Shown here piece by piece: positions 28,217-35,170 of a stretch of DNA of 64,000 nucleotides. The translations under genes and the position numbers were made by a program. A model generated the notes under the pieces. It saw only the letters and a program-made list of their open reading frames with translations. It had not been told where the DNA came from and ran no database searches. Every line of letters begins with the position of its first letter. Positions within the stretch are counted from its first letter, which is position 1. The stretch comes from Clostridiales bacterium. GTDB taxonomy: Bacteria; Bacillota; Clostridia; Saccharofermentanales; Saccharofermentanaceae. The DNA lies in assembly GCA_017478485.1 (NCBI GenBank), contig JAFVDI010000031.1, forward strand, positions 248,001 to 312,000, written 5' to 3'.

Positions 28217-28670
28217 GAAATTAGTCCTGCTTTCGATCGGAAGCAACATGGGTGACCGCGAAGCAAATATCGCGTTCGCCGAGAAACGCCTTGAAGAGTG
28301 CGGATCCGTTAATTCTCTCAGGAAGGCGTCTCTTTACGAGACTGATCCCGTCGGATATGAGGATCAGCCGGATTTTCTCAATACCTGTGTAAGTTTTAAG
28401 ACGGCGCTCGGACCGGAAGAACTTCTTGATCTCACGTCCGGCATCGAAAACGACTGCAAGCGCGTCAGAACGATCAGGTGGGGTCCGAGGACGCTTGATA
28501 TCGACATAATCTTTTACGGCAACGAAAAGATAGATACTCCCAGGCTTACGGTGCCGCATCCTAGGTGGGCGGAACGCGCCTTCGTGATCGTTCCTGCAAA
28601 AGAACTGATGGATCTTGACGTACAGGTTCCCGAAGATCACGGAGTAAGGCTCTATAAGAGCAGAATTTGA
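28200..28670 (+). CDS. folK: 2-amino-4-hydroxy-6-hydroxymethyldihydropteridine pyrophosphokinase
   Basis: 156 residues from TTG 28200, which has GGAGG six bases upstream inside folB; longer in-frame versions lack this site. HPPK motifs are present: LSIGSNMGDREANI, RWGPRTLDIDIIFYG and VPHPRWAERAFVIVP. It transfers pyrophosphate from ATP to the pterin, making the FolP substrate. It is the last gene of the folate cluster; the next promoter begins over its stop codon. Confidence 0.95.
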   Translation: MSGQDEKLVLLSIGSNMGDREANIAFAEKRLEECGSVNSLRKASLYETDPVGYEDQPDFLNTCVSFKTALGPEELLDLTSGIENDCKRVRTIRWGPRTLDIDIIFYGNEKIDTPRLTVPHPRWAERAFVIVPAKELMDLDVQVPEDHGVRLYKSRI

Positions 28671-28695
28671 GTTATTTGTTTTCAAAGTTTATAAT
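28667..28695 (+). promoter_or_regulatory. Promoter of the disordered-protein/tmk/holB/ricT unit
   Basis: -35 box TTGAGT (28667-28672), overlapping the folK stop, 17 bases, -10 box TATAAT (28690-28695). Confidence 0.8.
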
Positions 28696-28737
28696 TAATC
28701 GTTTAAGGAAATAAGAAGAAAAGATTTGGAGGAAAAC

Positions 28738-29217
28738 ATGGCTGATAACAACGCCGTTACACCCGCAGCTTTTCAGCAGAACGCGAGACAGGATAACAAC
28801 CAGCAGCCCAGACAGGGCGACGGTCAGCAGGGCGGCGAGATCCGCAGAAACCGCAATCACCGCCGCAGACACGGCGGACAGGGCCAGCGTCAGCCTCGTC
28901 AGGGAGATGAGAACCGTCAGCAGCGCCAGGGCGGAGAGAAGGGCGTAAAGCCCCCCAAGGAAAAGCCCGAGGGCCGCGAAGGCAGACCTCAGCGTGAACA
29001 GGGCGGAAGACGCAGGAAGCAGCTCGAGGGAGGTGCAGTTCCGGTTCAGGGCCAGATCAAGCGTGAGAAGCGTCAGCGTTTCGCGGATGAGGAGCGCGAG
29101 AAGGAGCCTGTTGTCAAGAAGGTTGAGACCATTGACGATATCAGGAGCGACAACGCAAGGATCACCAAGGAGATATACCAGGTGATCGCGTCCATGAAGG
29201 ACATTACCATTGAATGA
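28738..29217 (+). CDS. Arg/Gln/Gly-rich, intrinsically disordered protein of unknown function
   Basis: 159 residues from ATG 28738 behind GGAGG. Residues 1-120 are low complexity, with many RQ, QG, RR and GGR runs and a very high pI, no hydrophobic core and no membrane helix. The last 30 residues (VETIDDIRSDNARITKEIYQ) look like a single amphipathic helix. The composition resembles RGG-type RNA-binding proteins, and nucleic-acid binding is the most likely guess. It has its own promoter, and tmk overlaps its stop by 8 bases, so it heads the tmk-holB-ricT operon. I do not recognise a family. Confidence 0.8.
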   Translation: MADNNAVTPAAFQQNARQDNNQQPRQGDGQQGGEIRRNRNHRRRHGGQGQRQPRQGDENRQQRQGGEKGVKPPKEKPEGREGRPQREQGGRRRKQLEGGAVPVQGQIKREKRQRFADEEREKEPVVKKVETIDDIRSDNARITKEIYQVIASMKDITIE

Positions 29218-29836
29218 TATGAAGGGTATATTCATCACATTTGAGGGTATTGACGGCTGCGGCAAGAGCACGCAGACGGCCCTTTGCAAAACATGGCTCG
29301 AGGAACTCGGAAGAAACGTCCTTCTCGTAAGGGAACCGGGCGGAACAAAGATCGGTGAAAGGATCAGGGAGCTTCTTCTGGATAAGAAGAACAGTTCCAT
29401 GGCTCCCATGACCGAGCTCTTTCTTTTCGAGGCGGCAAGAGCGCAGATAGTTGAAGAGACTATCAAGCCGGCGCTTTCCGAAGGAACGATCGTCATCTGT
29501 GACAGATTCTTCGATTCATCGTATGCATATCAGGGCTGCGCAAGAGGCTTGGGACCTGAGATGGTAAGCCGCCTCAACATGGATGCGACCGGCGGACTTG
29601 CTCCCGATATTACTTTCTTCCTTGACATAAGCGTTGAAGGTGCGATCAAGAGAAGAAACACAAGGGGAGAAGAAAAGGACAGGATCGAATCTGCAGGAGA
29701 CTCTTTCCAGGAGAAAGTCAGGGAAGGCTTCATCCGTGCAGCTTCCGGAGATAAGAGGATCGTAACCGTTGATGCATCGGCTGATCCGGAGACGATATTC
29801 AAACAGATACAGGATAAGATAAAAGAATTACTCTAA
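29210..29836 (+). CDS. tmk: Thymidylate kinase
   Basis: 208 residues. The P-loop is FEGIDGCGKST. VREPGGTKIGERIRELLL and DRFFDSSYAYQG (DR(Y/F) motif) follow, and the lid region is RRNTRGEEKDRIE. It phosphorylates dTMP to dTDP. TTG 29210 is 8 bases from AAGGA and is taken as start; ATG 29219 is an alternative. It overlaps the preceding gene, and its TAA overlaps the ATG of holB. Confidence 0.95.
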   Translation: MNDMKGIFITFEGIDGCGKSTQTALCKTWLEELGRNVLLVREPGGTKIGERIRELLLDKKNSSMAPMTELFLFEAARAQIVEETIKPALSEGTIVICDRFFDSSYAYQGCARGLGPEMVSRLNMDATGGLAPDITFFLDISVEGAIKRRNTRGEEKDRIESAGDSFQEKVREGFIRAASGDKRIVTVDASADPETIFKQIQDKIKELL

Positions 29837-30843
29837 TGGCATTTTCGGATCTAACAGGACAGAAGAACGTAAAGTCCAGGCTTGCTTCCGCCGTGAGCGA
29901 GAGGCAGAGCGGGACTTTTATGTTTACAGGCCCCGTAGGATCGGGCCGTCATGCTTTCGCGGAGGAGTTTGCGAAGGCTCTGATGTGCAATGAACCGGGT
30001 CCTGACGGAGCCTGCGGAAAATGCGATTGCTGCAAGTATTTCGGTGCAGGCACGACGCCTGACATCATGAGGGTATATAAGCCTTCTGAGACCAAGAACG
30101 TCAAGGTAAGCTACATCAAGGAAAGCGTTGTTCCCGAAGCGGTGCTGAGACCTCAGTTCTCCAAGACGAAAGTATTTATCCTCGATCTCGATTACTTGGG
30201 AACGGAGAGCCAGAACGCGCTCCTCAAGTCACTTGAGGAACCGCCTGCCCATGTTGTGTTCATTCTTTTGAGTTCCAACAGGGACATGGTCCTTGATACG
30301 GTCATATCGAGAGCGACCGAGATCAAGCTCGATCCTTATACGAATGACGAGATCGTCGAGATAATCAGGAAGAATGTTCCTGATTGCCCTCCGCAGACGG
30401 TTACAATTGCAGCGGCAAACAGCGGCGGCGTTCCCGGAAAAGCCATCGCGATTGCGCAGCAGGGCGAGGATACAGACCTTAAGAGGGAAGTTGCGGAGAT
30501 GTTCCTTGGCATCCCTGATGCAACATATATCAAGCTGCTCAATGACTATGCCGGGTTCATGAGCGATCACAAGGCGGATGCAGTTGCCGTTGCATGCAAT
30601 ATCCTGCTTCTCATCGATGACCTGATGAGGCTCAAGGGAGTACCCGGATATAAGAACATAGCTTTTACGGAACAAAGGACAAAGCTCGAAAAGCTTGCAG
30701 GTTCCGCCAAGACAGATAACGTAAGACTCGGAAAGTGCGCGGGAGCCGTAAGGGATTTCCTCAAGGCACTTGATGTTAATGCTAATTTTGATGCGGCTTC
30801 CTCTGCGATGCTGCTTAAGATACATGAGGAGTTGAAAAGATGA
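29836..30843 (+). CDS. holB: DNA polymerase III delta' subunit
   Basis: 335 residues. The clamp-loader AAA+ domain has a P-loop-like FTGPVGSGRHAFAEEFAKAL. A zinc module CGKCDCC follows, then LEEPPAHVVFILLSS and the VISRATEI sensor region. The lysine of the Walker A motif is replaced (GSGRHA), as is common for delta', which does not hydrolyse ATP. The gene is translationally coupled to tmk and overlaps ricT by 4 bases. Confidence 0.93.
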   Translation: MAFSDLTGQKNVKSRLASAVSERQSGTFMFTGPVGSGRHAFAEEFAKALMCNEPGPDGACGKCDCCKYFGAGTTPDIMRVYKPSETKNVKVSYIKESVVPEAVLRPQFSKTKVFILDLDYLGTESQNALLKSLEEPPAHVVFILLSSNRDMVLDTVISRATEIKLDPYTNDEIVEIIRKNVPDCPPQTVTIAAANSGGVPGKAIAIAQQGEDTDLKREVAEMFLGIPDATYIKLLNDYAGFMSDHKADAVAVACNILLLIDDLMRLKGVPGYKNIAFTEQRTKLEKLAGSAKTDNVRLGKCAGAVRDFLKALDVNANFDAASSAMLLKIHEELKR

Positions 30844-31763
30844 CAAGAATAGTAAATGTGCGTTTTCGCGACGCAGGCAAAACATACAGGTTCAGCTGTG
30901 ACGGTGTAAATCTTTCCATCGGTGACGCGGTAATGGTCGAGACCACTTTGGGAACCGATCTTGCTCACGTCTGTGAAGAACCTTATGACACTGACACTGA
31001 AGACAAGGATATTACGCCCATCCTTCACAAAGCCACCGAGGCAGAGATTGAACGCTACGACGAGAAGTGCGCACAGGAAAAGGAAGCTTTCGTAAAGTGC
31101 CGCGAACTGATCGACATGCGCGGGCTTGAGATGAACCTTGTTGACTGCACATATTCATTTGACGGAAAGAAACTTACATTCTTCTTTACGGCAGAAGGCA
31201 GAGTCGACTTCAGAGAACTCGTAAAAGATCTCGCTTATGCTTTCAGGACAAGGATCGAATTAAGACAGATCGGTTCACGTGACCAGGCAAAACTCGTCGG
31301 AGGTATCGGATTATGCGGAAGGGAACTCTGCTGCTGCACTTTCCTTGATAAATTCGCTCCCGTTAACCTCAAGCTTGCCAGATGCCAGGGACTTTCCCTT
31401 AATCCGGGAAAGCTCAACGGCGCATGCGGAAGGCTCATGTGCTGCCTCCAGTTCGAGAAGGAAGCTTATGAGGATGCAAGAAGACGTCTTCCTGATACGG
31501 GAGACCGCGTTAGAACACCTGACGGTGTAGGCATTGTTTCCGATGTCAACTTCATCGAGGAGCAGCTCAGCGTAAAGTTTACGCATGACAACGAGACAAA
31601 TATCGAAAGATACGCATGGGCTGACATTGAGGCTCTGAATCCCGAGATCTGCGACGGAAGGTGCGCAAACTGCGAGGCAAAGAACCGCGGAAAGAACAAG
31701 ACCAGCCAGCAGGATATCGAAGATATCGATGAGAGTGCGATCGATCCTGAAGATAACGAATAA
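30840..31763 (+). CDS. ricT: PSP1-domain protein RicT (YaaT)
   Basis: 307 residues. The PSP1 domain holds the conserved cysteines GGIGLCGRELCCCTFL and CGRLMCCLQFE, which bind Fe-S in the RicAFT complex. A short Cys-containing acidic tail follows (CDGRCANCEA). RicT acts with RicA and RicF in mRNA maturation by RNase Y and in the Spo0A phosphorelay of Bacillus. tmk-holB-ricT is a conserved Firmicutes order. Confidence 0.93.
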   Translation: MTRIVNVRFRDAGKTYRFSCDGVNLSIGDAVMVETTLGTDLAHVCEEPYDTDTEDKDITPILHKATEAEIERYDEKCAQEKEAFVKCRELIDMRGLEMNLVDCTYSFDGKKLTFFFTAEGRVDFRELVKDLAYAFRTRIELRQIGSRDQAKLVGGIGLCGRELCCCTFLDKFAPVNLKLARCQGLSLNPGKLNGACGRLMCCLQFEKEAYEDARRRLPDTGDRVRTPDGVGIVSDVNFIEEQLSVKFTHDNETNIERYAWADIEALNPEICDGRCANCEAKNRGKNKTSQQDIEDIDESAIDPEDNE

Positions 31764-31794
31764 AAGGTGTAAAGAGACTGCCATAAAAATCTTT

Positions 31795-31823
31795 TAGACA
31801 TGGCGGTCACATTTCTATATAAT
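31795..31823 (+). promoter_or_regulatory. Promoter of the ferredoxin gene
   Basis: -35 box TAGACA (31795-31800), 17 bases, -10 box TATAAT (31818-31823). The leader contains a small hairpin, GTGAAG (31831-31836) with CTTCAC (31842-31847). Confidence 0.75.
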
Positions 31824-31880
31824 AAACGAGGTGAAGTTCTGCTTCACTCATAAGGAAATCTAACTAGGAGGATTCTTACA

Positions 31881-32051
31881 ATGGCTTATGTAATTTCTGA
31901 TGCATGCGCTTCTTGCGGTTCATGCGCTGATGGCTGCCCTGTTGGCGCTATCTCTCAGGGTGATACACAGTACAACATCGATGCTGATGTTTGTGTTTCC
32001 TGCGGTGCTTGCGCTGCTACATGCCCTGTCGGAGCTATTTCCGAAGGCTGA
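31881..32051 (+). CDS. Small 2[4Fe-4S] ferredoxin
   Basis: 56 residues. Two clostridial ferredoxin cluster motifs are present: CASCGSCADGCP (CX2CX2CX3CP) and CVSCGACAATCP. The protein is a typical low-potential electron carrier for PFOR, hydrogenase and similar enzymes, which supports an anaerobic lifestyle. A strong ribosome binding site (TAGGAGG) stands in front of ATG 31881. It has its own promoter and terminator. Confidence 0.96.
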   Translation: MAYVISDACASCGSCADGCPVGAISQGDTQYNIDADVCVSCGACAATCPVGAISEG

Positions 32052-32072
32052 TCGCATAAAGGCTAGAGCTTT

Positions 32073-32102
32073 AAAGGCCGTGCTTTCGGGCACGGCTTTT
32101 TC
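32073..32102 (+). terminator. Terminator after the ferredoxin gene
   Basis: GCCGTGC (32077-32083) pairs with GCACGGC (32090-32096), flanked by AAA and TTTTT. Confidence 0.88.
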
Positions 32103-32188
32103 GTGGTCTTTTTCTTTCATTTCCTCCGGTATATGTATATACTAAAAAACATTTGATAGATGTTTTGTATAGCAATAAGGGAGTATAT

Positions 32189-32707
32189 ATGGTCTACGAT
32201 GTGTTCGCGGGGTTAAGTGAAGAATACAAGGAATACAGGGTCATCGAACCGCAGCAGCTGAACTTCAGAGAGGCGGCAAATGACTCTGAACGCATGACCG
32301 CGGCTGACCTTAGAAAGGATCTGAGCAAAGACTCAAAGACATTATTCATCTGCGGAGCGATAATAATCGCCCTTGGTGTCTTGTTTTTGTTTTCGAATCT
32401 TGGCGGTGTGCTGGTAATAATGTTCGGAGCATTGATCTTCTTTTTCGGGATAATGAAATTCAAAAAAGGAAAGGACGCAAACCTTGTTGCCACAGGCATT
32501 CTTCTTAAGAAAGACAGCTATACCACTGGCGCTGTACATAAAAAGGACAGGCATACATACCGCTGGCTCGTAATTGATGTTGACGGCATGGAAAAGACTC
32601 TTTGCACCATCCATGCAAATCCTAGGAACTTTGCTGAAGCACATGATGGTGACAGGATCCTGGTCATAAATGACAGGTCGATCCATTACGGAAAAAAGAT
32701 AATGTGA
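32189..32707 (+). CDS. Two-helix membrane protein of unknown function
   Basis: 172 residues from ATG 32189, with AAGGGAG upstream. A polar N-terminus of about 48 residues is followed by two close membrane helices (about 50-90: LFICGAIIIALGVLFLF, then VLVIMFGALIFFFGIM). A C-terminal, probably cytosolic beta-rich domain of about 80 residues follows. I do not recognise a family with certainty. It lies between the ferredoxin terminator and the ECF sigma gene, and it has no copy of the sigma-linked promoter motif. Confidence 0.75.
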   Translation: MVYDVFAGLSEEYKEYRVIEPQQLNFREAANDSERMTAADLRKDLSKDSKTLFICGAIIIALGVLFLFSNLGGVLVIMFGALIFFFGIMKFKKGKDANLVATGILLKKDSYTTGAVHKKDRHTYRWLVIDVDGMEKTLCTIHANPRNFAEAHDGDRILVINDRSIHYGKKIM

Positions 32708-32733
32708 TAAAAACGAAAAATATTTTTCAAGAC

Positions 32734-32766
32734 CACCCAATAATCCGCATCTCAAATGTGTCTATA
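32734..32766 (+). promoter_or_regulatory. Putative ECF-sigma autoregulated promoter, copy 1
   Basis: CACCCAATAAT (32734-32744) and ATGTGTCTATA (32756-32766) are both repeated exactly, at the same 22-base start-to-start spacing, in front of the lipoprotein gene at 34396. The 11-base spacers between them differ in 8 of 11 positions. TTTTTCAA also precedes both copies at the same distance. It sits 30 bases before the sigma factor start. Confidence 0.75.
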
Positions 32767-32778
32767 AGGTAGATGCGG
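32745..32778 (+). repeat. Inverted repeat flanking the -10-like element of the sigma gene
   Basis: CCGCATCT (32745-32752) and AGATGCGG (32771-32778) form a perfect 8-base inverted repeat around ATGTGTCTATA. It is absent from copy 2 of the promoter, so it may be an operator specific to the sigma gene. Confidence 0.6.
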
Positions 32779-32795
32779 ACAAAGGAGGCAAAAAC

Positions 32796-34232
32796 ATGAC
32801 CGACAGAGAACTCGAGCAGATCTACAATGAAGCCTACAAGGCGGTGTATTGGACAGCAATGGCACTCCTCAAGAACGAGGCCGATGCTGAAGACATCGTT
32901 CAGGATACTTTTGTTTCTCTGATAGAATCTTATGATTCGATCGCAGACAAGACAAAGGTCGTTGCATGGCTTAAGAAGAATGCTGCCAACAAATGTCTTA
33001 ACCGTCTAACCAGAACGAAGACAGACAATGTTGCAGATGAGTTCTTTGAAACTATCGAAGCAGTCCCCGAAGACTTTCTGCCTGACTCGATCGTCGAGTC
33101 TGAAGACACGAGAAAGATCATCATGAACATCATCGACAATGTTCTGTCTGATGATATCAGAAGAACGCTCGTCCTCTTCTACTTTGACGAAATGAGCACG
33201 AAAGAGATCGCGGAAGTTCTGGGGATCCCTCAGGGAACTGTTTTGTGGAGACTGAATTTTGCCAAAAAAAGGATCAAAAAGGAGGTCGAGAAGTATGAAG
33301 AAGAAAACAATACGAAGTTGTACGGTATGGCTCTGCCGTTCCTGAGCAAGCTGTTTATCAAAGAAGCAGAACAGGTTACGTTCAAACCTATACCTGCTTC
33401 ACTTATGAATCTGTCCGCATCAGCACAGGCTCCGTCAAACGGAGCGGGTATCAAAGCTTCAGCAGAAGCAGTTACGAAAGGGACAGGATCAATGAGTAAG
33501 ATTTTAATAGGTACGATTGCCGGCAGCGTAGCCGCGGTCGGCATTGCTACAGCAATATTGGTAGGCGTTATCGTCAAGACAACCGACAGAAAACCCGTAA
33601 TTACCAGGCAGACAACGATCGAAGAGACTGAAAGGACCGTAAGAACACGCAATACCGAGACTGAACCGGAAGAGACTGAAACAACAACGAAGGAAACAGA
33701 ACCTTCTAAAAAGATCACAGAAGATTCCATCTATATCAACATGGACGGTATGACGGCTGATGAGATCGTAAATAACATATTTAAAACGACCAGGGTCAAA
33801 GTCGGTGTGACAAAGGAAGAATATACCGAAAGGTTTGTTTTCAAGAGCAAGAACGGCAGGACCAATTCGCCCGTTGACAATTTCTATTGGCAGTTTTTAG
33901 AAACCGGAAAGAACCGCATTATGGTGCTTGATCTGGCCATGCCGCGTGACAAGGAAACAAATGCGGTAACCGGGTTTAATCAGAATTCGTTTGTAGAATT
34001 GCAAATGACGCTTGAAGGTCCTGATTTTGCAAAAGAAGTGTTTGAGAAAATCATAGAAAGATTTAAGGCTGAAGGTTATGAGGTGGAGGAAGATATAAGC
34101 CCGAAAAAGAATTTCTCCGGCCGTATTGTCACATTCAGAGGACATGGCGTAGCTTTCAGGATAACGCGGTTATCGGACGGCGACGCTAAAAGACAAACAT
34201 ATGATATAAAGATCCCGCTTCGTGGCGAATAA
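32796..34232 (+). CDS. ECF-type sigma factor fused to a transmembrane helix and an extracytoplasmic domain
   Basis: 478 residues. Region 2 (about 8-75) has EADAEDIVQDTFVSLIESY and the WLKKNAANKCLNRL promoter-melting part. Region 4 (about 115-168) has MSTKEIAEVLGIPQGTVLWRL. A linker leads to a single membrane helix (about 235-261), a Thr/Glu-rich stalk (271-309) and a 170-residue outer domain of unknown family. The sigma part would face the cytoplasm. No separate anti-sigma gene is adjacent. The fused outer domain could itself control activity, for example by release through proteolysis. The shared upstream motif suggests autoregulation and control of the two following LRR genes. Confidence 0.85.
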   Translation: MTDRELEQIYNEAYKAVYWTAMALLKNEADAEDIVQDTFVSLIESYDSIADKTKVVAWLKKNAANKCLNRLTRTKTDNVADEFFETIEAVPEDFLPDSIVESEDTRKIIMNIIDNVLSDDIRRTLVLFYFDEMSTKEIAEVLGIPQGTVLWRLNFAKKRIKKEVEKYEEENNTKLYGMALPFLSKLFIKEAEQVTFKPIPASLMNLSASAQAPSNGAGIKASAEAVTKGTGSMSKILIGTIAGSVAAVGIATAILVGVIVKTTDRKPVITRQTTIEETERTVRTRNTETEPEETETTTKETEPSKKITEDSIYINMDGMTADEIVNNIFKTTRVKVGVTKEEYTERFVFKSKNGRTNSPVDNFYWQFLETGKNRIMVLDLAMPRDKETNAVTGFNQNSFVELQMTLEGPDFAKEVFEKIIERFKAEGYEVEEDISPKKNFSGRIVTFRGHGVAFRITRLSDGDAKRQTYDIKIPLRGE

Positions 34233-34253
34233 ACCCGCAAAAACAATGAATCC

Positions 34254-34281
34254 AAGCTCCGGAGAGATCCGGAGCTTTTTT
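34254..34281 (+). terminator. Terminator after the sigma factor gene
   Basis: AAGCTCCGGA (34254-34263) pairs with TCCGGAGCTT (34268-34277) around GAGA, followed by a T-tract. Confidence 0.93.
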
Positions 34282-34298
34282 GAAATTTTTTTCAAAAA

Positions 34299-34331
34299 CA
34301 CCCAATAATTCCTCTCGGTTATGTGTCTATA
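34299..34331 (+). promoter_or_regulatory. Putative ECF-sigma promoter, copy 2 (lipoprotein/LRR operon)
   Basis: CACCCAATAAT (34299-34309) and ATGTGTCTATA (34321-34331) match copy 1 at 32734 base for base and in spacing. It lies 65 bases before the lipoprotein start and just after the sigma gene terminator. Confidence 0.75.
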
Positions 34332-34395
34332 GATCAGAAGCGAATAAAAAAGCGGCTTCGAAAAGCATTTATAACCAATAGGGAGGATCATTAAG

Positions 34396-35139
34396 ATGAA
34401 AAGATTAATTGCTGTTGTTGCAGTCATGGGAATTGCCTTGGGACTTGCATCATGCGGTATGGCGCCTGAGAAGGCAGCGAAAAGAGGCTCTGACGCTAAA
34501 GCAGGTATTTCTGTAGAGGCAAATGAGGGCGATCATTACTATAAGTATTTTGTGGTAAAGAACGGCATATTCAAGAAAGACACCGAGAAATATACGAAGG
34601 AAGAGATAATAAACGGCGCTGAAGGCGAGATCGTTATCCCTGAGGGAGTTACGGGCGTTGGTAACCTTTCGGGATTGAAGAACGTCACCAAGGTCGTAAT
34701 TCCTGAAGGCGTAAAAGAACTGCCCTTGGGATGCTTCCAGAATTGCGAATCATTGGAAGAGGTCGTTCTGCCTGAAGGCTTAACGGCATTTAACGGAGCG
34801 ACATTTGGCTCGTGCAAGAATCTTCATAAAGTCGTTCTGCCCAAGTCTTTTAAGAATCTTAAAGGTCTTGGAGGCGATTTCTATAAATGCGGCGAGATCG
34901 CAGTATATTTCCCTGCAGAAGTCGAGCTTGAATCCTGGACATCAGACAAAGGTAACAAAGGCCTTACAAACATGCCGATCAATACCTTCAAGAACATAAC
35001 GATATATATCGTAAAAGGTTCATGGATGGACGAGCATTTTGAGGAACTTTATGACGATGCCTCATCTGCGACAAAACTCGCTAAAAAGAATGGCGAAAAG
35101 AGAAAGGACATCCCGCCCGTAGCTTACTGGGAAGGTTAA
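34396..35139 (+). CDS. Lipoprotein with BspA-like leucine-rich repeats
   Basis: 247 residues. The signal sequence ends in the lipobox LASC, with Cys20 as lipidation site, so it should be anchored to the outer face of the membrane. Residues 75-150 hold short LRR_5 repeats (VVIPEGVKELPLGCFQNCES, LEEVVLPEGL). The rest is polar. The ribosome binding site GGGAGG is good. It shares the bipartite promoter motif with the sigma gene and is followed after 31 bases by a secreted LRR gene. A sensor or effector role in the same envelope response is inferred. Confidence 0.85.
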   Translation: MKRLIAVVAVMGIALGLASCGMAPEKAAKRGSDAKAGISVEANEGDHYYKYFVVKNGIFKKDTEKYTKEEIINGAEGEIVIPEGVTGVGNLSGLKNVTKVVIPEGVKELPLGCFQNCESLEEVVLPEGLTAFNGATFGSCKNLHKVVLPKSFKNLKGLGGDFYKCGEIAVYFPAEVELESWTSDKGNKGLTNMPINTFKNITIYIVKGSWMDEHFEELYDDASSATKLAKKNGEKRKDIPPVAYWEG

Positions 35140-35170
35140 AAAGACTGTATAGAGCAAAAGGAGAATTAAA

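Noticed and set aside
31900..32145. 81-residue + strand frame overlapping the ferredoxin region
   Set aside because: It is a shifted frame over the real ferredoxin gene at 31881-32051 and runs through its terminator. The ferredoxin frame has two perfect CX2CX2CX3CP motifs and a strong ribosome binding site.
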